Source of the DNA: Janibacter sp. Soil728
GTDB taxonomy: Bacteria; Actinomycetota; Actinomycetes; Actinomycetales; Dermatophilaceae
Reading direction: 5' to 3'
DNA length: 64,000 bases
Assembly (NCBI RefSeq): GCF_001428305.1
Contig: NZ_LMRZ01000004.1
Span: 345,399 to 409,398 of the forward strand
Shown: one piece after another, positions 43,001 to 51,995 of the stretch
How positions within the stretch are numbered: the stretch's first letter is position 1
How the letters are laid out: each line of letters opens with the position of its first letter
Notes under the pieces: generated by a model
The model's database searches: none
Seen by the model: the letters and a program-made list of their open reading frames with translations, nothing else
Told to the model about the DNA's origin: nothing
Translations under genes and position numbers: made by a program

Positions 43001-46000
43001 ATGGCTCAGCTGCCTGCCCACACCGCCACCGACCCAGCCTCCGGACTCGCCGAGGAGCTCGTCACTGCCGCTACCGCGGCGGACGTCGAACCCCCCTTCG
43101 TCGAGCGGTACTTCCGACACGTCGACGAGACGGCCCTGCGCGAGCACAGCGTTGATGAGCTCGTCGGCATGGCAACCACACACCGCAGCGTCGCCGGGAG
43201 ACGCGCGCCGGACGAGACGATCGTCGAGATCGTCGACGGCGTGCTCCACGTCGTCACCGCCGACCGACCCTTCCTCGTCGACTCCGTGCTCGGCGAGCTC
43301 GGTGTCGAGGGGGTGGCCGTCTCCCTCCTGATCCATCCGCTCTTCGCCGTGCGCCGTGACAGCGACGGCACGCTCGTCGAGGTCGTGGACCAGGACCCGC
43401 GGACGGGTCACTCCGACCCACACCTGTACGACGAGTCGTGGATCCGGATCGAGTTCTCCGACCGGGTCGACGTCTCGCTGCTCCGCGAGCGGGTGATCGA
43501 GGTGGTCGACGCGGTCGCCGCAGCTGTCGACGACTGGGACGCGATGAAGTCGGCCACCCTCGAGGCGGCCGCCTCGCTGGAGGACGGGCGTGGTACCGGC
43601 ACCGAGCAGTCCCAAGGAGCGGCCACAGAGTTCTTGCGGTGGCTGGTGGATGACCACTTCACCTTCATCGGATCTCGGGACCACCTCGTCGATGCGCACG
43701 CGTCAGAGGCGGCAGTCGTCACGCCGATCTCCGGCAGTGGGCTCGGGATGTTGCGGATGGACTCGACCGCGGAGTCGATCACCCCACTCGGGAGCTCGCT
43801 CGGCCACACGGACCGGGCGATGAACTGCCTGTCGATCGGCAAGTCGCGTGCGGTGCTGCCCGTCCACCGGGTCACCCACCCCGACCTCGTCGCCGTGCGA
43901 TTCACCGACGACGAGGGCCGCGTCATCGAGCGACGACTCGCTGGCCTCTTCTCGTCGACGGCGTACACGAGCTCGGTCCTGTCGATCCCGCTCATCGCCG
44001 ACAAGGTGCGGCGGGTGCTCGACGATGCGGGCTGGGCCCGCGACAGCCACTCGGGCGCCTTTGCCATGCGTCTGTTCGAGACCTTCCCCCGTGACGAGCT
44101 CTTCCAGGCGCCGGTCGACCACTTGCGCGAGGTCGTGACCCGCATCCAGCAGCTGGTCCACCGGATGCAGACCGCGACCTTCCTGCGTCTGGACTCCGGG
44201 GAGCAGTTCGTCACCGCGATCGTCTATCTCCCCCGGGACCGGTACACCACCGTCGTGCGGCACCGCATCGAGGAGCGGCTGTGCGAGGCAACTGGCGCCG
44301 ACGAGGTCTCCTTCACCGCGCACGTCTCCGAGGAGCCGATGGCGCGCCTCTACTACATCCTGCGCAGCTCCGCCGACCTCGTGCTGCCCCAGGGGGATGC
44401 GCACCGCGCGCTCGACGAGTCCGTCGCGGACGCGGTTCTCACCTGGCAGGAGCGACTGGTGCGTGCCGCGCACGAGCTCGTCGGCGACGAGATCGCGACG
44501 ACGCTGCTCACGCCGTGGATCGATGGCTTCCCCGTGGACTACGAGGAGGACTTCGACGTGGCCCAGGCCGTGGCCGACCTGAAGAACCTCACCACGTTGG
44601 GGGAGACGACCCCCTTCGCCTGTGCGCTCTACAAACCCCGTCGCGGCCACGGCGGTGGTGACGACCCGCGGATCCGGCGCTTCAAGCTCTTCAGCGCGGA
44701 GGAGCTGATCCTCGACGACCTCATGCCGATCTTCCGTGACCTGGGGGTCAAGGTCATCGAGGAGGAGCCGTACACCCTCACTCGGGCGGACGGGATGGTC
44801 GTGGGGATCTACGACTTCAGCCTGCGCACCGACGACCAGGCGTTGTGGGAGGTCCACACCCACGAGGAGCTGCGCGAGCTCGTGGAGTCGGCCGTCATGG
44901 CAGTGCGTGGTGGGCGAACCGAGTCGGATGGCTTCAACGCACTCATCATCCGCGCCGGCCTGACCTGGCGACAGGTCGGCCTGCTGCGGGCGATCGGCCG
45001 GTACCTGCGGCAGACGGGTGGCAGCTGGGGGCAGACCAGCCTCGAGGCCGCTCTCGTCGACAACAACCGGATCGCGGCCGACATCGTGGCCCTCTTCGAG
45101 GCGCGCTTCGACCCCGAGATCCACGACGGCCTCGCGAGCGAGCAGCGAGCGGTCGCGGAGCAGGAGATCGTCGACCGGATCGACACGGCACTCGAGGAGG
45201 TCACCTCCCTCGAGCACGACCGGATCATCCGAGCCTTCCTGGGGGTGATCGCCGCAACCTTGCGCACGAGCTACTTCGTGCGCGACGAGCAGGGCGAGCC
45301 TCTGCCCCGGATGTCCTTCAAGATCGAGCCGGCGAAGGTGCCGGACATGCCCAAGCCTCACCCCGCCTTCGAGATCTGGGTCCACAGCCCTCAGGTCGAG
45401 GGCGTCCACCTGCGCTTCGGCGCCGTGGCACGTGGTGGCCTGCGATGGAGCGACCGGCGCGATGACTTCCGTACCGAGGTGCTCGGTCTGGTGAAGGCCC
45501 AGATGGTCAAGAACGCCGTGATCGTCCCGACGGGGAGCAAGGGTGGTTTCTTCGGCAAGCAGCTACCGGACCCGAGCCTCGACCGTGAGGCATGGATGGA
45601 CGCCGGTCGGTCGGCCTACCGAGCCTTCATCTCGGGCCTGCTCGACGTGACCGACAACCGCGTCGAGGGAGCCATCGTCCCGCCGCAGCGCGTGGTGCGG
45701 CACGACGGCGACGACTCCTACCTCGTCGTCGCGGCCGACAAGGGGACCGCGACCTTCTCCGACCTGGCCAACTCCATCGCCCGCGAGTACGGGTTCTGGT
45801 TGGACGACGCCTTCGCCTCGGGCGGTTCCGTCGGGTACGACCACAAGGGCATGGGCATCACGGCGCGTGGAGCGTGGGAGTCGGTCAAGCGACACTTCCG
45901 CGAGCTCGATCACGACACCCAGGCGCAGGACTTCACGGTCGTCGGCATCGGTGACATGAGCGGTGACGTCTTCGGCAACGGCATGCTGCTGTCCGAGCAC

Positions 46001-47827
46001 ATCCGCCTCGTCGCGGCCTTCAACCACCTGCACATCTTCATCGATCCGCAGCCGCAGGCGGCGTCGTCGCACGCCGAGCGTCGCCGACTCTTCGAGCTGC
46101 CCCGCAGCACGTGGGACGACTACGACCGCACCCTCATCAGCGAGGGAGGGGGCGTCTGGTCCCGCAGCGCCAAGTCGGTGCCGGTCGGCGAGCAGGCGGC
46201 CGCGGCGCTCGGGCTCGACGGACCCACGTCGATGACTCCCAACGAGCTCATCCACCTCATCCTGCAGGCGCCGGTCGACCTGCTCTGGAACGGTGGCATC
46301 GGTACCTACGTCAAGTCGGGTGCAGAGACGCACGGCGAGGTGGGGGATCGTGCCAACGACGCCATCCGGGTCGACGGAGCGCAGCTGCGCTGTCGAGTCG
46401 TGGGCGAAGGGGGCAACCTGGGGGCCACTCAGCGTGGACGGATCGAGGCAGCGGGCGCCGGAGTGCGCATCAACACCGATGCGGTCGACAACTCGGCCGG
46501 TGTCGACACCTCGGACCGTGAGGTCAACATCAAGATCCTGCTCGGTGAGGCGATCCGACAGGGCACGCTCGACCCGCAGGAGCGGGTGGAGCTGCTCGCC
46601 TCGATGACCGACGAGGTCGCCGAGCAGGTGCTGCGAGACAACTACGAGCAGAACGTCCTCCTCGGTAACGCCCGGGCGCAGGACGGGGCGATGCTCGTCG
46701 TGCACGAGCGACTGATGGAGTCGCTCGTCGAGCGAGGTGACCTCGATCGTGAGCTGGAGTTCCTGCCCAGCAGCTCCCAGGTCGCCGAGCGGATGTCCGC
46801 CCACGAGGGCCTGTCCTCACCGGAGCTGGCGGTCCTGCTGGCCTACTCCAAGATGTCTCTCAAGGCCGACCTGCTCGAGTCCGACCTGCCCGACGACCCG
46901 GCCACGGAGCGACAGCTCACGGAGTACTTCCCGTCCCCGCTGCGCGGTACCTATGGCGAGGCCCTGCGGGCACACCCCCTTCGCCGGGAGATCGTGACCA
47001 CTGCCGTCGCCAACGACCTCGTCAACCGGGGCGGGATCACCTTCGTCCAGCGGGCCGCTGAGGAGACCAGTGCGACCTCCGCCCAGGTGGTCCGTGCCTT
47101 CCTCGTCAGCCGTGAGGTCTTCGGGCTGGACGACTTCGTCGCCCGGGTCGAGGCCTTGGACAATGTCGTCCCGACCAAGGTGCAGACGCGGCTGTACCTC
47201 GAGCTGCGCCGGCTGATGGACCGGTCGGTCAGGTGGTTCCTCAGCAATCGTCCCGGTCGCCTCAACGTCACCGAGGAGATCGAGCGTTTTGCCGAGCCGG
47301 CCGCACAGATCGCACCGCAGATTCCCGAGCTGTTGCGTGGCTCGCAGGCGGAGCGACTGGGACGCAAGACCCAGGAGCTCGTGGACGCGGGGGTGCCGAG
47401 TGACCTCGCCCGGCGCACGGCGATCCTGCTCGACCTGTACTCCGTGCTCGACATCGTCGACACGGCGCAGGAAGGGGAAGGCACCACCCCGCTCGAGGTG
47501 GCGGAGTGCTACTACCTGCTCTCCGAGACCTTCGGCATCGACGAGCTGCTCATCATGGTCACCCGACTGCCCCGCGAGGAGCGGTGGGATGCCATGGCTC
47601 GCGGGGCTCTGCGCGATGACCTCTACGCGACGCTCCACTCCCTGACGAGCTCGGTGCTCGGGCGCGAGGGCAGCGACGCAGCCGAGCGGTTCGCCGAGTG
47701 GTCGCGGGAGCACGACGAGGCGGTCGAGCGGGTGCAGACCCAGCTGGCGGGGATCCGTCAGCTGACCTCACCCGGTGTGGCTGCGCTCTCGGTGGCTCTG
47801 CGGACCCTGCGCTCGGTCACTCGCTGA
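43001..47827 (+). CDS. gdh: NAD-specific glutamate dehydrogenase, large (180-kDa) class
   Basis: About 1608 residues, the length of the large NAD-GDH class, which converts glutamate to 2-oxoglutarate and ammonia. The N-terminal 650 residues hold ACT-like regulatory segments; the catalytic core has RGGLRWSDRRDDFRTEVLGL, VKNAVIVPTGSKGGFFGKQL and the NAD region TVVGIGDMSGDVFGNGML. PVDLLWNGGIGTYVK and VVGEGGNLGATQRGRIE are further core motifs. ATG 43001 has GAGGA ten bases upstream; ATG 42977 is an alternative that adds eight residues. A TACTCT box at 42932 suggests its promoter. It is a single gene with its own upstream region. Confidence 0.93.
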   Translation: MAQLPAHTATDPASGLAEELVTAATAADVEPPFVERYFRHVDETALREHSVDELVGMATTHRSVAGRRAPDETIVEIVDGVLHVVTADRPFLVDSVLGELGVEGVAVSLLIHPLFAVRRDSDGTLVEVVDQDPRTGHSDPHLYDESWIRIEFSDRVDVSLLRERVIEVVDAVAAAVDDWDAMKSATLEAAASLEDGRGTGTEQSQGAATEFLRWLVDDHFTFIGSRDHLVDAHASEAAVVTPISGSGLGMLRMDSTAESITPLGSSLGHTDRAMNCLSIGKSRAVLPVHRVTHPDLVAVRFTDDEGRVIERRLAGLFSSTAYTSSVLSIPLIADKVRRVLDDAGWARDSHSGAFAMRLFETFPRDELFQAPVDHLREVVTRIQQLVHRMQTATFLRLDSGEQFVTAIVYLPRDRYTTVVRHRIEERLCEATGADEVSFTAHVSEEPMARLYYILRSSADLVLPQGDAHRALDESVADAVLTWQERLVRAAHELVGDEIATTLLTPWIDGFPVDYEEDFDVAQAVADLKNLTTLGETTPFACALYKPRRGHGGGDDPRIRRFKLFSAEELILDDLMPIFRDLGVKVIEEEPYTLTRADGMVVGIYDFSLRTDDQALWEVHTHEELRELVESAVMAVRGGRTESDGFNALIIRAGLTWRQVGLLRAIGRYLRQTGGSWGQTSLEAALVDNNRIAADIVALFEARFDPEIHDGLASEQRAVAEQEIVDRIDTALEEVTSLEHDRIIRAFLGVIAATLRTSYFVRDEQGEPLPRMSFKIEPAKVPDMPKPHPAFEIWVHSPQVEGVHLRFGAVARGGLRWSDRRDDFRTEVLGLVKAQMVKNAVIVPTGSKGGFFGKQLPDPSLDREAWMDAGRSAYRAFISGLLDVTDNRVEGAIVPPQRVVRHDGDDSYLVVAADKGTATFSDLANSIAREYGFWLDDAFASGGSVGYDHKGMGITARGAWESVKRHFRELDHDTQAQDFTVVGIGDMSGDVFGNGMLLSEHIRLVAAFNHLHIFIDPQPQAASSHAERRRLFELPRSTWDDYDRTLISEGGGVWSRSAKSVPVGEQAAAALGLDGPTSMTPNELIHLILQAPVDLLWNGGIGTYVKSGAETHGEVGDRANDAIRVDGAQLRCRVVGEGGNLGATQRGRIEAAGAGVRINTDAVDNSAGVDTSDREVNIKILLGEAIRQGTLDPQERVELLASMTDEVAEQVLRDNYEQNVLLGNARAQDGAMLVVHERLMESLVERGDLDRELEFLPSSSQVAERMSAHEGLSSPELAVLLAYSKMSLKADLLESDLPDDPATERQLTEYFPSPLRGTYGEALRAHPLRREIVTTAVANDLVNRGGITFVQRAAEETSATSAQVVRAFLVSREVFGLDDFVARVEALDNVVPTKVQTRLYLELRRLMDRSVRWFLSNRPGRLNVTEEIERFAEPAAQIAPQIPELLRGSQAERLGRKTQELVDAGVPSDLARRTAILLDLYSVLDIVDTAQEGEGTTPLEVAECYYLLSETFGIDELLIMVTRLPREERWDAMARGALRDDLYATLHSLTSSVLGREGSDAAERFAEWSREHDEAVERVQTQLAGIRQLTSPGVAALSVALRTLRSVTR

Positions 47828-47862
47828 GTGTGGGCCTGACTCCGCTGGTGTCCGCACGTCAC

Positions 47863-47868
47863 TAGGAT
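47863..47868 (+). promoter_or_regulatory. -10 box of pdtaS
   Basis: TAGGAT ends six bases before GTG 47875, the leaderless spacing. Confidence 0.5.
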
Positions 47869-47874
47869 CGCGAC

Positions 47875-49338
47875 GTGCGGACACTGGCGGACTTCCTGCG
47901 GATCACCCCGAGCCTCGACACGGCGGACGACGAGCGGTTGCACCGGCTCGTGGAGGACTGGCACCTGCTCGCCGACCTGTCCTTCAGCGACCTCGTCCTC
48001 TGGCTGCCGCACGACGGGGGCTGGGTCGCGGCGGCACACACCCGCCCGATGACAGGACCGATGGTCTTCGTCGAGGAGGTCGTGGGCCAGGAGGCGAGCG
48101 CCATCTTCGGGGACCTCATCGCCCGGTCTGCCCAGGGGGGCCAGAGCGAGCACGTGCGTGAGCGAGGACAGGACCTCATCCACGAGCGGGCCAGGCTCGT
48201 GCGCCGGTCCGGTCGCGCGATCGGAATCCTGAGCATCCACGACCAGCTCGACAGCGGTCGCCCGCAGACCCGCCTCGAAGAAAACTATGCCGGCATGGGC
48301 GACGAGCTCTTCGCCATGGTGGCCGAGGGCACCTGGCCGGCGTCCTCCTCGCCCGGTGGGGCGCATCGCGGGGCCCCCCGGGTGGGCGACGGGGTCATGC
48401 GGCTGGATGCGGCCGGCGTCGTGGAGTACGCCTCACCCAACGCGTTGAGTGCGATCCGGCAGCTCGGCCACCCCGGGCCGGTCGAGGGCGAGGTCCTCAT
48501 CCAGGTTCTCAGCAGCCTCGCCAGCGAGAGCGGGCACCTCGACGAGGGACTGTCCCTCGTGGCCATGGGCCGAGCCGCCTGGCGGTCGGACATCTCGGTG
48601 GGGGAGGCCGCACTGGCCATCCGGGCGATCCCGCTCCTGCACGGGCGGGACCGCCACGGCGCCATCATCGTCGTCCGGGACGTGTCCGAGCTGCGCCGAG
48701 GTGGCACCGAGCTGATGACCAAGGACCAGACCGTCCGGGAGATCCACCACCGGGTCAAGAACAACCTGCAGACAGTCGCGGCGCTGCTGCGGATGCAGTC
48801 GCGCCGAGTGCCGGACGAGTCGGCCAAGGAGGCCCTCGACGAGGCGGTCCGTCGCGTCGGGGTCATCGCGATGATCTACGAGGCGCTGAGCACCGGCTTC
48901 GCCGAGGCTCTCGAGTTCGACGAGGTCGCCATCCGGGGCCTGCGGGCCATCGTCGAGGTCGCTCGTACGAGCGGAGACATCGACTCGCGCTTCACGGGGT
49001 CCTTCGGTCTGGTCCGGGCCGAGGACGCAACTGCGGTCGGGCTCATCCTCTCGGAGCTGGTGCAGAACGCCGTGGAGCACGGCATCCCCGAGGGCGGGAG
49101 CGTGCACGTGGACGCCCAGCGCACCGGCGAGGACGAGGGGGACGACATCCTGCGGGTCACCGTCGTCGACGACGGGGCTGGGCTGCCCACGGGCTTCAGA
49201 CCCAGCCGAGCCGGCCTGGGGACCCGCATCGTCACCTCGATGGTGCACGATCTCGGAGGCCAGATCAGGTGGGACGACGTGGATCCCCACGGGACGCGCG
49301 TGCGATTCAGCGTGCGGCTGCGCGGCGTCGAGGTCTGA
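47875..49338 (+). CDS. pdtaS: Sensor histidine kinase PdtaS
   Basis: A 487-residue soluble kinase. An N-terminal GAF-like domain (LSFSDLVLWLPHDGGWVAAA) and a PAS domain (MRLDAAGVVEYASPNALSAI) precede a HisKA_2 kinase with the H-box EIHHRVKNNLQTVAALLRMQ, the N-box ELVQNAVEHG and ATP loops VVDDGAGLP and GLGTRIV. It is the PdtaS type, which works with the antiterminator PdtaR to set translation of mRNA leaders. Its convergent neighbour is whiB1, as in mycobacteria (Rv3220c and Rv3219). GTG 47875 is probably leaderless. Confidence 0.9.
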   Translation: MRTLADFLRITPSLDTADDERLHRLVEDWHLLADLSFSDLVLWLPHDGGWVAAAHTRPMTGPMVFVEEVVGQEASAIFGDLIARSAQGGQSEHVRERGQDLIHERARLVRRSGRAIGILSIHDQLDSGRPQTRLEENYAGMGDELFAMVAEGTWPASSSPGGAHRGAPRVGDGVMRLDAAGVVEYASPNALSAIRQLGHPGPVEGEVLIQVLSSLASESGHLDEGLSLVAMGRAAWRSDISVGEAALAIRAIPLLHGRDRHGAIIVVRDVSELRRGGTELMTKDQTVREIHHRVKNNLQTVAALLRMQSRRVPDESAKEALDEAVRRVGVIAMIYEALSTGFAEALEFDEVAIRGLRAIVEVARTSGDIDSRFTGSFGLVRAEDATAVGLILSELVQNAVEHGIPEGGSVHVDAQRTGEDEGDDILRVTVVDDGAGLPTGFRPSRAGLGTRIVTSMVHDLGGQIRWDDVDPHGTRVRFSVRLRGVEV

Positions 49339-49352
49339 CCCCACACGACGAA

Positions 49353-49385
49353 ACCGCCCCCGAGCAGATGCTCGGAGACGGCGGT
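49353..49385. terminator. Terminator between pdtaS and whiB1
   Basis: Two nested stems: ACCGCC/GGCGGT (49353-49358 with 49380-49385) and CCGAGCA/TGCTCGG with loop GA inside. They separate the convergent genes. Confidence 0.65.
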
Positions 49386-49399
49386 CAGGTGCGGTGAGG

Positions 49400-49648
49400 T
49401 CAGCCGGCGCGGCGTGCGCGGGCCTTGCGGCGCTTGAGGGCGCGGCGCTCGTCTTCGGACAAGCCACCCCACACCCCGGCGTCCTGGCCGGACTCGATGG
49501 CCCACTTGAGGCAGGTGTCGACGACCTCACAACGGCGGCACACCTTCTTGGCCTCCTCGATCTGTGCGATCGCGGGGCCGGTGTTGCCGATGGGGAAGAA
49601 CAGTTCCGGATCTTCGTCCAGACAAGCTGCGCGGTCGCGCCAATCCAT
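49400..49648 (-). CDS. whiB1: WhiB family iron-sulfur regulator WhiB1
   Basis: An 82-residue WhiB1: DWRDRAACLDEDPELFFPIG, cluster cysteines C9, C37, C40 and C46 (the same positions as in M. tuberculosis), GVWGGLSEDERRALKRR and a basic tail. WhiB1 holds a [4Fe-4S] cluster bound to the principal sigma factor and is sensitive to nitric oxide. ATG 49648 has AAGGAG upstream. A minus-strand TATCTT box (49763-49768), overlapped by an inverted repeat, is a candidate promoter, which would give a 5' UTR of about 110 bases. Confidence 0.92.
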   Translation of the reverse strand: MDWRDRAACLDEDPELFFPIGNTGPAIAQIEEAKKVCRRCEVVDTCLKWAIESGQDAGVWGGLSEDERRALKRRKARARRAG

Positions 49649-49749
49649 GAGCGTGGTGCTCCTTGTTGTCGGGGAGGTCGATACACGGCGAACGGTGCCG
49701 TGGACGACCGGGAGTGCACCAAGACGTGGGCGAGCCACGACTCAATACA

Positions 49750-49791
49750 CACACCATTGTCCAAGATACCGCTCGGTAAGCCAACGGTGTG
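49750..49791. promoter_or_regulatory. Nested inverted repeat upstream of whiB1
   Basis: Arms CACACCATTG (49750-49759) and CAACGGTGTG (49782-49791) match in 9 of 10 positions. A perfect inner palindrome TACCG-CT-CGGTA (49767-49778) lies between them. A minus-strand -10-like TATCTT (49763-49768) falls within. It may be an operator for whiB1. Confidence 0.45.
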
Positions 49792-49844
49792 GGAGAACCG
49801 CTTGTTCCTTCTACACGTGTGTTCGGTCACCTACGCTGCTGATC

Positions 49845-50243
49845 GTGAACCCGAGCAACTCCCTGACCGCGCCCACGCCACCCGCCATCGCCGCCGCCGT
49901 CGTGTGCCTCATCGAGGCACTGGTGCTCGTCGTGACGGCCTTCCTCTACGGACTCGAGCTGGCGGACGGTCGTGCCGTGGACGCCAATACTGCCTCCATG
50001 TCCCTCGTGGTCTGCCTCATCTTCGCCATCCTGCTCGCGGTGCTGGCCGCTGCCTGGCGCAAGGGGGCGTTGTGGCCGCGCACCCCGACCCTCGTCTGGA
50101 ATGTCCTGCTCCTGCCCGCGGCCTGGACGCTCACGACGACCAACGGGATCTGGGTCGGCCTCGCTCTGGCGGGCGTCGCCGTGGCGGGGATCGTCGCGTC
50201 CGCGCTCGCGCCCTCGGCGGACCTGACCGACACGGCGCTCTGA
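49845..50243 (+). CDS. Small integral membrane protein
   Basis: A 132-residue protein with four predicted membrane helices (IAAAVVCLIEALVLVVTAFL, MSLVVCLIFAILLAVLAAAW, LVWNVLLLPAAWTLTT and GIWVGLALAGVAVAGIVASA). I recognise no family. GTG 49845 sits seven bases after TACGCT (49832-49837), so a leaderless mRNA is likely. The amidase gene begins one base after its stop, so they are co-translated. It is divergent from whiB1 across a 196-base region that holds an inverted repeat. Confidence 0.7.
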   Translation: MNPSNSLTAPTPPAIAAAVVCLIEALVLVVTAFLYGLELADGRAVDANTASMSLVVCLIFAILLAVLAAAWRKGALWPRTPTLVWNVLLLPAAWTLTTTNGIWVGLALAGVAVAGIVASALAPSADLTDTAL

Positions 50244-50244
50244 C

Positions 50245-51951
50245 GTGGGGACCTTCGACGTCGTCGAGGCGGACATCGCCTCCCTTCGCGCGGCGCTGGT
50301 ATCCGGCGAGACGACGAGCGAGGAGCTGGTTATCGCCTACCTCGCTCGGATCGCTGCCCATGACAGTGCCGGCATCCGGCTCAATGCCGTCGTCGTCGCC
50401 AACCCGGACGCTCTCCGGGACGCGAGGGCCAGCGATGCGCGGCGGGCGAAGGGAGAGACGCTCGGCCCCCTCGACGGCATCCCCTACACGGCCAAGGACT
50501 CCTACCTCGCCCGCGGGCTGACCTGTGCCAGTGGGTCACCCGCATTTGTCGACCTCGTGGCCCAGCGTGATGCCTTCACCATCGAGCGGCTGCGCGGCGG
50601 GGGCGCGGTACTCATCGGCCTGACCAACATGCCGCCCATGGCAAACGGCGGTATGCAGCGAGGTGTCTACGGACGGGCGGAGAGCCCGTACAACGGCGAC
50701 TACCTCACTGCGGCCTTCGGCTCGGGGTCGTCCAACGGGTCGGGGACAGCGACGGCGGCGAGCTTCGCGGCCTTCGGGCTGGGGGAGGAGACCTGGTCCT
50801 CCGGCCGGGCACCGGCGAGCAACAACGCGCTCTGCGCCTACACGCCCTCGCGCGGGGTGATCTCGGTGCGCGGCAACTGGCCGCTCGTGCCGTCGATGGA
50901 TGTCGTCGTCCCCCAGACGCGCACGATGGCCGACCTGCTCGAGGTCCTCGACGTCGTCGTCGCCGACGACCCCGAGACCACGGGCGACCTGTGGCGCACC
51001 CAGCCCTGGATCGACGTGCCGGCCGCCTCGACCGTGCGTCCTGCGTCCTACCCCGAGCTGCACCCGCGTGACGCGTCCCCCCTTCGCGGGCTGCGTCTGG
51101 GGGTGCCCCGGATGTACCTCGGCACCGACGAGGAGGCTGGTACCGGCGTCGGATTCGGGGGGCCGATCGGCGATCGGATCGTGCCCCGCCCCAGCTCTCT
51201 GGCGCTCTTCGAGGCAGCCCGGGCCGACCTCGAGGCCGCGGGTGCCGAGGTCGTCGAGACCGACTTCCCGGTCGTCTCCAACTACGACGGGGACCGGGTC
51301 GGTGCGCCGACGGTGCGCACCCGCGGCCTGCTGCCCGACGGCTACCTCGACGAGGAGATCTGGGACCAGTCGATGTGGGGCTGGGAGACCTTCCTGCGGG
51401 CCAACGGCGATCCTGCGCTCCACCGACTCTCGGACGTCGACGGGCCGCAGATCTTCCCCCACCCGGCGGGGTCGCTGCCGTACCGCTACGGCGAGCTCGA
51501 CTTCGACCTCGCCGACTACGTCACCCGAGCCCGAGAGGTGGGCGTCGTCGAGGACGTCACCACCCTGCCCCTGCTCGAAGGGGGCCTGCGCGGCCTCGAG
51601 GAGACGCGACGGGTCGACCTCGAGGAGTGGATGGACGGGCTCGGGCTCGATGCCGTGATCTTCCCGGCGGTCGCCGACGTCGGCCCGGCCGACGCGGACG
51701 TGCGCGAGGAGTCGGCCGACATCGCCTGGCGCAACGGTGTGTGGGTGGCCAACGGCAACCTCGCGCCGCGGCATCTGGGCATCCCGACCGTCACCGTCCC
51801 GATGGGCACGATGACCGACATCGGCATGCCGGTCGGACTGACCTTCGCCGGGCGTGGCTGGGACGACAACCGGTTGCTGAGGATCGCTGCGGCCTTCGAG
51901 GCGACGGGTCGGCGGCGCACGGAGCCGCCTCGCACGCCGCGCCTGGGCTGA
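50245..51951 (+). CDS. Amidase signature family hydrolase
   Basis: A 568-residue amidase. The catalytic triad is partly visible: Lys84 in GIPYTAKDS, the cis-serine loop GSGSSNGSGTATAASFAAFG and the nucleophile-containing stretch GEETWSSGRAPASNN, a variant of the usual GTDTGGSIR. These enzymes hydrolyse carbon-nitrogen bonds of amides; the substrate is not clear. The last third (VSNYDGDRVGAPTVRTRGLL onward) is unlike GatA, so a tRNA role is unlikely. It begins one base after the membrane protein gene and is convergent with the FHA-FtsK gene. Confidence 0.82.
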   Translation: MGTFDVVEADIASLRAALVSGETTSEELVIAYLARIAAHDSAGIRLNAVVVANPDALRDARASDARRAKGETLGPLDGIPYTAKDSYLARGLTCASGSPAFVDLVAQRDAFTIERLRGGGAVLIGLTNMPPMANGGMQRGVYGRAESPYNGDYLTAAFGSGSSNGSGTATAASFAAFGLGEETWSSGRAPASNNALCAYTPSRGVISVRGNWPLVPSMDVVVPQTRTMADLLEVLDVVVADDPETTGDLWRTQPWIDVPAASTVRPASYPELHPRDASPLRGLRLGVPRMYLGTDEEAGTGVGFGGPIGDRIVPRPSSLALFEAARADLEAAGAEVVETDFPVVSNYDGDRVGAPTVRTRGLLPDGYLDEEIWDQSMWGWETFLRANGDPALHRLSDVDGPQIFPHPAGSLPYRYGELDFDLADYVTRAREVGVVEDVTTLPLLEGGLRGLEETRRVDLEEWMDGLGLDAVIFPAVADVGPADADVREESADIAWRNGVWVANGNLAPRHLGIPTVTVPMGTMTDIGMPVGLTFAGRGWDDNRLLRIAAAFEATGRRRTEPPRTPRLG

Positions 51952-51995
51952 CCGCTGACGACGAGGACCGGACCCGACCCGACCAGGCGCCGGGA

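Noticed and set aside
43703-45409. 568-codon minus-strand ORF
   Set aside because: Antisense of glutamate dehydrogenase.
49821-49835. CRP-type site near whiB1 (GTG TTCGGT CAC)
   Set aside because: The spacing between half-sites is two bases too short.
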